A stretch of 64,000 nt of DNA, from contig CAKRQL010000003.1 in the NCBI GenBank assembly GCA_934393265.1, positions 57,101 to 121,100 of the forward strand, given 5' to 3'. Source of the DNA: an uncultured Eubacteriales bacterium (GTDB lineage Bacteria > Bacillota > Clostridia > Oscillospirales > CAG-272). Shown piece by piece: positions 8,984-16,762 of the stretch. The notes under the pieces are model-generated. The model worked only from the letters and a program-made list of their open reading frames with translations. It was not told where the DNA came from and did not search any database. Both the position numbers and the translations under genes were made by a program. Positions within the stretch are counted from its first letter, which is position 1, and each line of letters begins with the position of its first letter.

Positions 8984-9010
8984 TATTTTTCTCCTTTTTT
9001 GATTATCCGG

Positions 9011-10297
9011 TTACGGGGTCAGCCTGTTCGGTCCGCGGAAGAGGAACTCCGCCTCCTTTATGGAAAGACCGAGGAAGAGCATGGTCAGACGGTCTATACC
9101 GAGACCGAAGCCGCCGTGCGGCGGGATACCGTAGCGGAAGAACTGAAGATAAAACTCGACATCCTGTCCGAGCCCCTTCTCGTCCGCCTGCTTTTTGAGT
9201 ATCTCGTATCTGTGCTCACGCTGTGCGCCGGTGGTTATCTCGACGCCGCGCCATATAAGGTCGTAGCCCTGCGGCACGCCGTTCTCATCGCGCATGTGAT
9301 AGAACGCGCGCTCCTTTGCGTCGTAGTCGGTGATAAAGAGAAACTCGTGACCGTACTTTTCGGCGCAGAGCTGCTTTGTCATTCTTTCTGCCTCTGTCGT
9401 AAGGTCTCCGTGCAGCTCGTCCGGAACCTTGTAGCCGTATCTCTCCTCAAGCTCACGGTAGACATCCGCGAGCTTCATTCTCGGGAACGGGAGGGTCGGA
9501 ACAACTACGGGTATACCGAAGAGGCGCTCTATATCCTCGCCGTGCTTCTCCTTTACCTTTTCAAGGGCGTATGCGAGGAGCTCCTCCTCCATTTTCATAA
9601 CGTCCTCTACTCCGTCAATATAGGAGAACTCAAGGTCGAAGCCGGAGAACTCTGTCGCGTGCTTATTCGTAAAGGACTTCTCCGCACGGAACACGGGGCC
9701 CGTCTCGAATATACGCTCAAGCCCCGCAGCCATAGCCATCTGCTTATAGAATTGCGGGGACTGTGCAAGATATGCCTTCGTATCGAAATATTTTACCTCG
9801 AAAACGTCGGAGCCCGACTCGCTCGCCGCGCCGATAAGCTTCGGGGTATGTATTTCCACAAATCCGCGCTCAAGAAGGAAGTCACGCATTGCGGCGGTGA
9901 GGGTCGTCTGCATCTGCATCATGACCTTATTCTGTTCACGGCGCAGGTCTATCCAACGGTAGTCCATGCGGCAGTCTATATCCGAGTCGTCCTTTATCGG
10001 CATTGCCTCGGCTATCGACTCTATGCGCATCGTATCGGGGAGCATCTCCATTCCGCCGAGCTTCACATAGTCGTTCTTCACTACCTCGCCCTCAAATGTA
10101 ACGACCGACTCGACGGTCAGGGCGTCAAGCATATCTGAGAGCTCGGGGTGCTTTTCCTTTTCTATCGTCACCTGCAGCTTACCGCTTACGTCGCGCACGA
10201 CGATGAACGCCATTGTGCGCTTGTTACGGAAGTTCTCGACGAAGCCGGCAATGCGGTACCGCCCCTCCGTTACGTTCTTTATGAGTGTTCTTTCCAT
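9011..10297 (-). CDS. aspS: Aspartyl-tRNA synthetase, archaeal/non-discriminating type
   Basis: 428 residues from the ATG at 10295-10297. An N-terminal OB-fold anticodon domain (about 1-105) is followed by a class II catalytic core: motif 2 region FRAEKSFTNKHATEF and motif 3 GFGLGIDRLTMLFLG. There is no GAD insertion and the length is about 430 instead of ~590, so this is the compact archaeal-type enzyme (AspS2 family). Enzymes of this type often charge both tRNA-Asp and tRNA-Asn, in which case GatCAB must convert Asp-tRNA-Asn; that is known of the family and only inferred here. The open frame extends ~52 codons upstream, but that part overlaps the intergenic region and the neighbouring gene and is not conserved-looking. 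Confidence 0.92.
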   Translation of the reverse strand: MERTLIKNVTEGRYRIAGFVENFRNKRTMAFIVVRDVSGKLQVTIEKEKHPELSDMLDALTVESVVTFEGEVVKNDYVKLGGMEMLPDTMRIESIAEAMPIKDDSDIDCRMDYRWIDLRREQNKVMMQMQTTLTAAMRDFLLERGFVEIHTPKLIGAASESGSDVFEVKYFDTKAYLAQSPQFYKQMAMAAGLERIFETGPVFRAEKSFTNKHATEFSGFDLEFSYIDGVEDVMKMEEELLAYALEKVKEKHGEDIERLFGIPVVVPTLPFPRMKLADVYRELEERYGYKVPDELHGDLTTEAERMTKQLCAEKYGHEFLFITDYDAKERAFYHMRDENGVPQGYDLIWRGVEITTGAQREHRYEILKKQADEKGLGQDVEFYLQFFRYGIPPHGGFGLGIDRLTMLFLGLSIKEAEFLFRGPNRLTP

Positions 10298-10389
10298 ATA
10301 TCTGCCTTTCTCCGCCGGGGCGGATTCAAATGTAATCGTTTTCGTGACGCTGTGCGGCTTCCCGCGGTCTACTGCGCCCTTACGCAGTA

Positions 10390-11205
10390 TCAGAGACTGC
10401 GCAGAAACTCCTCCGCGCGATCGACCCACGACGTGACGTGGGGAATCATCCACCTCTTATCCCCGAGGGAGGTGCGGCTGTCCGCAAGGGCTATTCCGTG
10501 GGCACCGTGGGGATATATGTTTGTCTCGCAGGTTATACCCGCATGACGGCAGGCAAGGCACAGACGGAGCGTCCCGTCCGGGGGGACAGCCGCGTCCTCT
10601 GCCGTATGCCAGAGGAACATCGACGGCGTGTCGCCGTCCACATGAAGCTCAAGCGACCACTTCTCTTTCTCCTCCTCGGTTATATCCGAAAAGTGCTTAC
10701 CGAGCAGGCACTCAAACGAGAGCTCATGCGTCGGGCACATTGCCGAGACGACGGGATAGGAGAGTATAACTCCGTCCGGGCGGTTCTCGCCTTTTCTTAT
10801 TCCGAGCTCCGAAAGGAGCGCGGGGTCGTTATGCATTGTCGCGAGCGAGCCCGCGAGGTGACCGCCGGCGGAAAATCCGGCAAGGTAAATTTTATGCGGG
10901 TCAACGCCGTACTTCTTCGCGTTCCGCCGCACATGGACGACGGCGCGGGAAAGGTCAAGCAGCGGCGCCGACGCGGGCTCATTCTCACGGTTACCCGTAT
11001 GATAATACAAAACAAACGCGCACATTCCGCGCCCGAGGAATTCAAGAGCCACCGGCTCCCCCTCCCTGTCTGCGCAGACCTCGGCATAGCTGCCTCCCGG
11101 GACGGCTATCAGCGCGGGGCGCATATCACCACCACAGTCCGGAATATAGGTATCAAGGCAGGCTGTTTTATCCCAGTCGTCAAAATAAATTCTCTCGCTT
11201 GTCAT
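10390..11205 (-). CDS. Alpha/beta hydrolase (esterase/lipase, acetylxylan-esterase-like)
   Basis: 271 residues from the ATG at 11203-11205, chosen because GGAGG stands five bases before it. The oxyanion-hole segment PGGSYAEV (about residue 37), the nucleophile elbow GFSAGGH (about 108) and a late His in PHGAHGIA (about 231) give a complete Ser-Asp-His arrangement. The layout is that of BD-FAE-type carbohydrate esterases. No signal peptide is seen, so it acts in the cytoplasm, perhaps deacylating imported oligosaccharides. It has its own promoter; aspS follows 92 bases downstream. Confidence 0.85.
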   Translation of the reverse strand: MTSERIYFDDWDKTACLDTYIPDCGGDMRPALIAVPGGSYAEVCADREGEPVALEFLGRGMCAFVLYYHTGNRENEPASAPLLDLSRAVVHVRRNAKKYGVDPHKIYLAGFSAGGHLAGSLATMHNDPALLSELGIRKGENRPDGVILSYPVVSAMCPTHELSFECLLGKHFSDITEEEKEKWSLELHVDGDTPSMFLWHTAEDAAVPPDGTLRLCLACRHAGITCETNIYPHGAHGIALADSRTSLGDKRWMIPHVTSWVDRAEEFLRSL

Positions 11206-11255
11206 ATGTTCCTCCAATAACGGCACCGCCGTGCGTCGACGAGAAGTATAGTACA

Positions 11256-11284
11256 ATTATATACCCTGCGCGCGCGGATTTCAA
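11256..11284 (-). promoter_or_regulatory. Sigma-A promoter for the esterase gene
   Basis: TTGAAA (11284-11279), 17-base spacer, TATAAT (11261-11256). Confidence 0.75.
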
Positions 11285-11303
11285 GAGGAATAGGAAAAAT
11301 CTG

Positions 11304-11332
11304 TTGCATTTTTTGGCGCACTATGCTAAAAT
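11304..11332 (+). promoter_or_regulatory. Sigma-A promoter for the VanZ-like gene
   Basis: TTGCAT (11304-11309), 17-base spacer, TAAAAT (11327-11332); 40 bases before the start codon and divergent from the esterase promoter. Confidence 0.65.
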
Positions 11333-11372
11333 ATTCCTGTAAGAACAAAAGACGGGAAAAAGGAGGGCGGAA

Positions 11373-13010
11373 ATGAGCAAAAAACTCTCAAAAGCACGCC
11401 GCGCGGGGCGGGTATGCCCGGCGGTGCTGCTCTTTATATCCATAGCCCTCGCCGCAGGGTTTCTCCTCGAGGCGGCACTCCCTGGCGATGTGACCGGGGG
11501 ACAGACGGTTGTCGCGGGGCGGCTCTTCACCCTCCTCTTCCCTATCAGGGACAACACGGTAATACGCGCGGACGGGGGGCGTGAGCTCGCAGACCTCGCC
11601 CCGGTATATAACGGAGCCGCCGGGTACGGCAGCGTCATGGAGGTGTACCCCGACGGAGGGACGGCGGAGGTCACGATAGAGAGCCTCGACCCCGACGTTG
11701 CGAGAATAGACAGCTACACATACGGGGACAGGACATTTCATCTGCTCATTGCGGCAGGGGTCGGCACGGCGGAGTTTCGGATTATTACGAACGACCGCGG
11801 CGTCCGCACGCAGAAGGTGCAAAAGGTCGCGGTTTCTCCGGATAATTCATACACGCCCCAGGGTGTTTATTCAATTCACCTCTCTGACAGCGCGCCGCTC
11901 GCCGGCGAGATGGCAACCGTCAGTATAGACGCGCCGGGGGTCGGCGATAATATGCCGTCCCTTATTTTTGAGAGCTCCGACAGCTCTGTCATCCGGGTTG
12001 AAGAATGGGATTTCCGCGCCGGGTGTGCAACCGTGCGCGGGGTACATCCGGGAAGTGCGAAAATATACGCAAAACGTCTATGCGACGGGGAGACGGTCGC
12101 CGTGTCGGAGATTACGGTCCGCGACGACGGGAAGCCTCCGCTCCTCCTCTCGGGTGACGGAGGAGACCCCGCAAGCCTCACGTTTTCCTACTCTCCCGCA
12201 TGCAGCGAGGGGGATGTACACACGGTATATACCTCTGGAGCCGACGAGTGGGATATAGTCTCGCTCACCCCCGGGACGCTCGCCGTAATCGAGAGCGGAA
12301 AGAGCGGGACATATTATTTTGCGGCGCGGGGCGAGGGAGAGGCAAAAATCCGTTGCCGGCTGCGGCGCGGGGACATCTCGGTCGATAACACGTACACCTA
12401 CACGGTAGTTCGCTCGGAGATAAGCGAGCGGACGTCGCCGAATGTCACCTCCGACTCCTATTCCCCGCGCGCGGGTGATTCTTTTACCTTTAACGTTTAC
12501 TTTCCGGACGGAACGCCGGAGGAGCGGCGCGGAGTATCATACAGCTGTGACGGGGCGATAAGCACGGCGTCGGTAAATCCGATCACCGGGGTTGCGACAT
12601 TCACGGCGCAATCGGCGGGAGACGGGCGGATAAGCATCCGCTCTGCGTCGAGCGGGCGGCTCCTCTATGAGCGGGTATACGGCATTATGGAGCGGGAGCC
12701 GGTCGAGACACTGCCGGTCTATATGATAGCGAGAAAGACGATAGGTCACGCCGGATGGTGTGCGGCTGTTGCGTTTTCCGCCGTGCTCTCTCTGCTCCTT
12801 TTCGGTGTAAGGTCGGAAATTCTCACCTCTTCGCTCACTCTTTACGGCATCGGATTAGCCACGGTATCCGAGAGCATTCAGGCATTTATTGCAAGCCGGA
12901 CCTGTACATCCTCAGACATCGGAATAGACCTTATCGGTTTTTCCATCGGGCTGACACTCGGATATCTTATTTTCACAATAACACGCAGGAGAAAGAAAAA
13001 ATCGACATAG
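11373..13010 (+). CDS. VanZ-like membrane protein with a large Ig-like ectodomain
   Basis: 545 residues. A first membrane segment (about 15-36) is followed by ~400 residues of beta-rich sequence resembling bacterial Ig-like (Big) repeats, then three to four membrane segments from about residue 450. The C-terminal part carries VanZ-like signatures: a K-x-x-G-H-A at the start of the second membrane helix, and an E-S-I-Q-A-F then S-R-T-C-T-S-S-D-I-G pattern near residue 510. VanZ proteins confer low-level teicoplanin resistance in one case and are otherwise of unknown function. Ordinary VanZ has a short loop between helices 1 and 2; here that loop has become a big extracellular module. AGGAGG precedes the ATG. 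The VanZ assignment is from motif pattern, so moderate. Confidence 0.7.
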   Translation: MSKKLSKARRAGRVCPAVLLFISIALAAGFLLEAALPGDVTGGQTVVAGRLFTLLFPIRDNTVIRADGGRELADLAPVYNGAAGYGSVMEVYPDGGTAEVTIESLDPDVARIDSYTYGDRTFHLLIAAGVGTAEFRIITNDRGVRTQKVQKVAVSPDNSYTPQGVYSIHLSDSAPLAGEMATVSIDAPGVGDNMPSLIFESSDSSVIRVEEWDFRAGCATVRGVHPGSAKIYAKRLCDGETVAVSEITVRDDGKPPLLLSGDGGDPASLTFSYSPACSEGDVHTVYTSGADEWDIVSLTPGTLAVIESGKSGTYYFAARGEGEAKIRCRLRRGDISVDNTYTYTVVRSEISERTSPNVTSDSYSPRAGDSFTFNVYFPDGTPEERRGVSYSCDGAISTASVNPITGVATFTAQSAGDGRISIRSASSGRLLYERVYGIMEREPVETLPVYMIARKTIGHAGWCAAVAFSAVLSLLLFGVRSEILTSSLTLYGIGLATVSESIQAFIASRTCTSSDIGIDLIGFSIGLTLGYLIFTITRRRKKKST

Positions 13011-13020
13011 AGACGTGAAA

Positions 13021-13066
13021 AAACAGACTGCCCACGGGATTACCGCCGGACAGTCTGTTTTTTGTT
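13021..13066. terminator. Bidirectional terminator between VanZ-like gene and mgtE
   Basis: A perfect 10-bp stem (AAACAGACTG with CAGTCTGTTT), with a T-run on the plus side and A-run on the other, serves both converging genes. Confidence 0.88.
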
Positions 13067-13081
13067 TTGCCGAAAGCGCGG

Positions 13082-14647
13082 CTACATGCCGAAAACGCTG
13101 TGCGCTATGAAGAAATACAGAAGAAGCGCGACTGCATCGACAATAGTCGTTAAGAACGGGGACGCCATGACCGCGGGGTCAAAGCCGAGCCGCTTTGCAA
13201 GTATCGGGAGCGTACAGCCTATGAGCTTTGCAACTATTATACAGAAGCTCATGGAAAGCGAGACAGCGAGGGCAATGTACCATGTAACGCTCGTGTTTCC
13301 GAGTATCAGTCGGTCGACAAGCATTATCTTACCGAACGCGACGACGCCGAGGGTAATGCCGCAGAGAATACCGACGCGGACCTCCTTCCACACGACGCGC
13401 AGGGTGTCCCGGAAGGATATTTCGCCGAGGGAGAGACCGCGTATTACGGTTACGGAGGACTGACTTCCCGAGTTTCCGCCCGTGTCCATAAGCATGGGAA
13501 CAAACAGGACGAGTACCGCGGGGAGCACCGCCTCAAAATGCGAGAGTATGGCACTTGAGAATGTGGCGGATATCATAAGAAGGAGGAGCCACGGTATGCG
13601 CGCCTTCCATATATCGAGAGCCGAGGTTTTCATATACGGCGTCTCGCTCGGGGTGATTGCCGCCATTTTTGCGAAGTCCTCTTCGGTCTCCGCGTGTATT
13701 ACGTCAATCGCGTCGTCGACGGTTACTATACCGACGAGGCGGGTTTCGTTATCGACGACCGGCAGTGATATAAAGCCGTATCTGTCGAACTTCTGCGCGA
13801 CCTCCTCACGGTCATCTGTGGTACGGACGAATATGACGCTGTCCTCCATTATATCGCACAACCTGGTAGCAAGAGGAGAGGTCAGAAGCTTTTTCGCCGT
13901 TACAAGACCGATAAGCTTCCTGTCCGGGTCGGTGACATAACAGGTATATATCGTTTCCTTATCTATTGCGACGCGGCGGATATGCTCGAGCGCCGCCTCA
14001 ACCGTCATGTCCTTTGTAAACCGGACATACTCGGTAGTCATTATAGTACCGGCAGAGTCCTTCGGATAATTCAAGAGGCGGTTTATCGCGCTCCTGTCCT
14101 CGGGGGTGGAGTTACGGAGTATACGCTTCACAACTCCCGCCGGCATCTCCTCTACGATATCGACGGTATCGTCTATATACATTTCGGAGAGAATTTCGGA
14201 GAGCTCACGGTCGGAGAACGCATTTATCAGGTTCTCCTGCAGCTCACTGCTCATCTCGACGAAAACAGCCGCCGCGGTCTCCTTTGTAAGAAGGCGGAAG
14301 AACAGCGCGTGATATTCCTCCGGCACCTCCTCAAAGAGCTCTGCAATATCGGGCGCCGTCATATTCTCAACGGCGGCGCGCAGGTCTGCGTACTTTTTTT
14401 CCTTGATATAGTCGGTGATTATCTCCGCCTCCGGGATATTCTCCTCCGGGGAGACGGGTCCCTCGCCGTCGTCCTCTTCCTCCGGGGCACTCTCCGGCAT
14501 GGGGACAGCGCCGCCCTCTGCGACTATATCCGATGCCCCGCTGTCGGGCGCTTGGGTATCATTTATTACCGGGGTCTCTTTCCCGGTGTCGTGGGCAACA
14601 GTTTCAGCGGCGGTGTCCGCAGCCGTTTTCTTTTCAATCTCTTCCAT
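13082..14647 (-). CDS. mgtE: Magnesium transporter MgtE
   Basis: 521 residues from the ATG at 14645-14647 (AAAGGA just upstream). Order: an acidic, Ala/Glu-rich N-terminal extension (about 1-75), the helical MgtE N domain (about 80-180), two CBS domains (about 190-315, with VSLPVVDNETRLVGIVTVDDA-type features seen as IVTVDD), and a five-helix membrane domain with GGNSGSQSSV, the conserved stretch near the ion pore. The family imports Mg2+ and closes when cytosolic Mg2+ is high. A structured leader with an intrinsic terminator directly precedes it, so transcription attenuation is likely. Confidence 0.95.
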   Translation of the reverse strand: MEEIEKKTAADTAAETVAHDTGKETPVINDTQAPDSGASDIVAEGGAVPMPESAPEEEDDGEGPVSPEENIPEAEIITDYIKEKKYADLRAAVENMTAPDIAELFEEVPEEYHALFFRLLTKETAAAVFVEMSSELQENLINAFSDRELSEILSEMYIDDTVDIVEEMPAGVVKRILRNSTPEDRSAINRLLNYPKDSAGTIMTTEYVRFTKDMTVEAALEHIRRVAIDKETIYTCYVTDPDRKLIGLVTAKKLLTSPLATRLCDIMEDSVIFVRTTDDREEVAQKFDRYGFISLPVVDNETRLVGIVTVDDAIDVIHAETEEDFAKMAAITPSETPYMKTSALDIWKARIPWLLLLMISATFSSAILSHFEAVLPAVLVLFVPMLMDTGGNSGSQSSVTVIRGLSLGEISFRDTLRVVWKEVRVGILCGITLGVVAFGKIMLVDRLILGNTSVTWYIALAVSLSMSFCIIVAKLIGCTLPILAKRLGFDPAVMASPFLTTIVDAVALLLYFFIAHSVFGM

Positions 14648-14673
14648 AGGGCGTCCTTTCTTTCCGCCGGACG

Positions 14674-14850
14674 AAAAAAAGCGCCCGGCAAGGGCGCACA
14701 TGGCTACAGCCGCGGTGAGACAGTCCTCCCCCGGCTATCGCGGTATGTGCGCATGATTATGTTTTTCCTGCAATGCGACTGTCTACTTCGGCTTACATCG
14801 TCCATTACCGCGTCTCACCATCCTGTCTTACGGTTACCCGTTTATTTTGC
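14674..14850 (-). promoter_or_regulatory. Attenuator-type structured leader of mgtE (candidate riboswitch)
   Basis: The leader ends in a textbook terminator: GCGCCC (14697-14692) pairs with GGGCGC (14686-14681), then seven T. An upstream GCGCACAT (14752-14745) can pair with ATGTGCGC (14701-14694), which would destroy that terminator. Other pairings are GGTGAGAC (14819-14812) with GTCTCACC (14721-14714), CGCGGTA (14812-14806) with TACCGCG (14745-14739), and a competing GACAGTC (14783-14777) with GACTGTC (14725-14719). I do not find the conserved GGTGAGGCTCC and GCCGCTGCCC elements of the ykoK/M-box Mg2+ riboswitch, so the family is left open. Control by Mg2+ is inference from the gene downstream. 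Confidence 0.7.
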
Positions 14851-14856
14851 CCTATC

Positions 14857-14885
14857 ATTTTACTCTTAAATACCCGGTTTGTCAA
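14857..14885 (-). promoter_or_regulatory. Sigma-A promoter for mgtE
   Basis: Perfect TTGACA (14885-14880), 17-base spacer, TAAAAT (14862-14857). It gives a leader of about 200 bases. Confidence 0.85.
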
Positions 14886-14918
14886 CCCGGAAAGAAAAAT
14901 AAAATCCCCGGCGGGCAC

Positions 14919-14962
14919 AAAAAAAACATTGCACAAGTCCGCACTTATGGGACTTGTGCAAT
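14919..14962 (-). terminator. Terminator after the His/Cys-repeat lipoprotein gene
   Basis: Perfect 13-bp stem (ATTGCACAAGTCC with GGACTTGTGCAAT) followed on the minus strand by a run of T. Confidence 0.9.
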
Positions 14963-14998
14963 ATCAGGCGCCGATGCGGCGCTGTTCATTCCGGAAAA

Positions 14999-15985
14999 TC
15001 AGAGAGCTGTCTCGTCCTTTTTAACGGGGAGAGCAGTGAAGTAATCCGGCGGGGTCTCTGTCCTGCTCTTGCCGCAGACGGTACACCTTCCGTCGTCGCC
15101 GAAGTTATGTGCCTCATGCGTTGTTTCGCCGCCGCAGGATGTGCAGACCTTCCAGTGATTTTCCATATCAAATCTGTAGGTCTGAGAATAGGTATGGTCG
15201 GTCGTGGGGATTGTGCCCTCAAAGGTCTTATGGCACACCTTGCAGACACCGGTCTTTGTTCCGGCGACTGTGCAGGTCGCAGGAGTGACCGTCGTCCACT
15301 CTATATCGTGCGCGCCGAAGTCCTTCTTCTCGTTTTTATGCTCGCAGGTTGCGGCATGCCAGTGATTCGTATCATCGGTCGACCACACGTCGGAATATGT
15401 ATGCTCATGCGCGGGGGGAACATAGTTCGGATCCGGCTCTCCGCACACGGTGCAGGCACCGTCCACAAACGTATGAGCCGCCTCATCCTTTTTCTGATCG
15501 GCATGCTCGCAGGTTGCGGCATGCCAGTGTGTATTCGCGTCATGGCTCCACTTATCGCTGAATGTATGCTGATGAGGCGCGGGATTGGTCTTTCCGCAGA
15601 CGGTGCACACACCGTTCACGAAATTATGCTCGCCGTAGTCCTTCTTCTGGTCTATGTGACCGCAGGTTGCGGCATGCCAGTGGTGCGTATCGTCGGCAGA
15701 CCATGCATCGGAATACGTGTGCTCATGGGGAGCTGGCGGGTTGTCTTTTCTCTCATACCCGCAGACGGTGCACTTCCCGTCGTCGCCGAAGGTGTGATCA
15801 GCCTTATCCGCCGTCAGCGTGGTGTGTGCGCAGGTCGCGGCATGCCAATGCGAGGTCTCGTCATACGACCAATCGGAAGAATAGGTATGCTTATGCACCT
15901 CTCCGCAGGAGACGAGCGAAACGGCAACCACCGATATAATCATGCACAGCAAGAGAATAAACGCGGTAATTCTTGTCTTTCTCAT
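14999..15985 (-). CDS. Lipoprotein with tandem His/Cys-rich repeats
   Basis: 328 residues. A signal peptide ends in a lipobox (SLVSC, Cys about 27). The mature protein is almost entirely repeats of about 55 residues: H-T-Y-S-x-x-W-S-x-D, then HWHAATC, then a C-T-V-C-G pair. Four good copies and one diverged copy (HWKVCTSCG) are visible. Histidines and cysteines are the most conserved positions, so metal (zinc) binding is a reasonable inference, not shown. The same C-T-V-C-G units occur at the N-terminus of the big LRR lipoprotein at 20782. No catalytic domain is recognised. It is monocistronic, with its own promoter and terminator. Confidence 0.85.
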   Translation of the reverse strand: MRKTRITAFILLLCMIISVVAVSLVSCGEVHKHTYSSDWSYDETSHWHAATCAHTTLTADKADHTFGDDGKCTVCGYERKDNPPAPHEHTYSDAWSADDTHHWHAATCGHIDQKKDYGEHNFVNGVCTVCGKTNPAPHQHTFSDKWSHDANTHWHAATCEHADQKKDEAAHTFVDGACTVCGEPDPNYVPPAHEHTYSDVWSTDDTNHWHAATCEHKNEKKDFGAHDIEWTTVTPATCTVAGTKTGVCKVCHKTFEGTIPTTDHTYSQTYRFDMENHWKVCTSCGGETTHEAHNFGDDGRCTVCGKSRTETPPDYFTALPVKKDETAL

Positions 15986-16033
15986 GTCAAAAATCCTTTC
16001 CGGCGGGCTGTCCGCCCGCTTCTATACAGCACA

Positions 16034-16063
16034 ATTATACCACACACACGGGCGCAGTGTCAA
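16034..16063 (-). promoter_or_regulatory. Sigma-A promoter for the His/Cys-repeat lipoprotein
   Basis: TTGACA (16063-16058), 18-base spacer, TATAAT (16039-16034). Confidence 0.8.
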
Positions 16064-16208
16064 TGTGCACTATAACGAATTTGGGAGCGAAATATCGTGC
16101 AGATTGAACAAAACTTACTTACGGACATGTAAAAATGGAACAGGAGGTTGTAATGAAATGCACATCAAAGCGAGTATTTCCCATAATTTCCCACGAGCCT
16201 GCGGTGCT

Positions 16209-16685
16209 TCAATCTCCGCCGAGGAGCTCCTGAATATCGCTCTCGCCGAAGAGGGAGAGCCCTGCGCGGCGAAGGAGTGCCGCCGCGACGCCGTCGCCGG
16301 GGCGGAGAGCTCCCGTGAAGGTCCCGTCGTAAACCGAGCCTGTCCCGCAGGAGGGGCTCCGCTCCTTGAGGAGTGCTTTTTTCGCACCGGTTATCTCCGC
16401 TATTTTAAGAGTTGCCGCGGCGCCGCGCTCATACTCTGCCGTCACGTCCCGCCCGTCCCTTGTGAGAACGCGCGCACCGACAATTTCAGCCGGGGTGCGC
16501 GGCGTCGGGAGTCCTCCGTATATCTCCGGGCAGACCGGGATAAGCGTGTATTTTTCCGCAAGACGTGAGAGCCCCTCTCTCCCGCGGCTCTCCCCGTCGT
16601 ATCTGCAGCCGACGCCCATAAGACAGGCACTGACAATAAGCGGTTCTTTTTCCTTTATCTTTGTTTCCTTATTTCCGATACTCAT
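16209..16685 (-). CDS. DUF523 family protein
   Basis: 158 residues. The conserved cysteine pattern of DUF523 is clear: SACLMGVGCRYDG near residue 19, CPE near 53, and KERSPSCGTGSVYDG near 110. The function of the family is unknown; the cysteines suggest a metal or Fe-S site, which is inference. It follows murC by 77 bases on the same strand and may share its transcript. Confidence 0.88.
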   Translation of the reverse strand: MSIGNKETKIKEKEPLIVSACLMGVGCRYDGESRGREGLSRLAEKYTLIPVCPEIYGGLPTPRTPAEIVGARVLTRDGRDVTAEYERGAAATLKIAEITGAKKALLKERSPSCGTGSVYDGTFTGALRPGDGVAAALLRRAGLSLFGESDIQELLGGD

Positions 16686-16762
16686 GTATTCTTAATTTCC
16701 TTTGCGTTTCAGATTTCAGCTGTCGTAATATTCTGTACCAACCCTCTTGCAGTTTTGCCGCT

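Noticed and set aside
8315..10138. A 607-codon open frame on the plus strand
   Set aside because: It lies antisense to the RpiB-like gene and aspS, has no ribosome site and its sequence has no domain; GC-rich codon use creates such frames.
14674..14850. Assignment of the mgtE leader as an M-box (ykoK) riboswitch
   Set aside because: The conserved M-box blocks are not present; kept as an unassigned attenuator.
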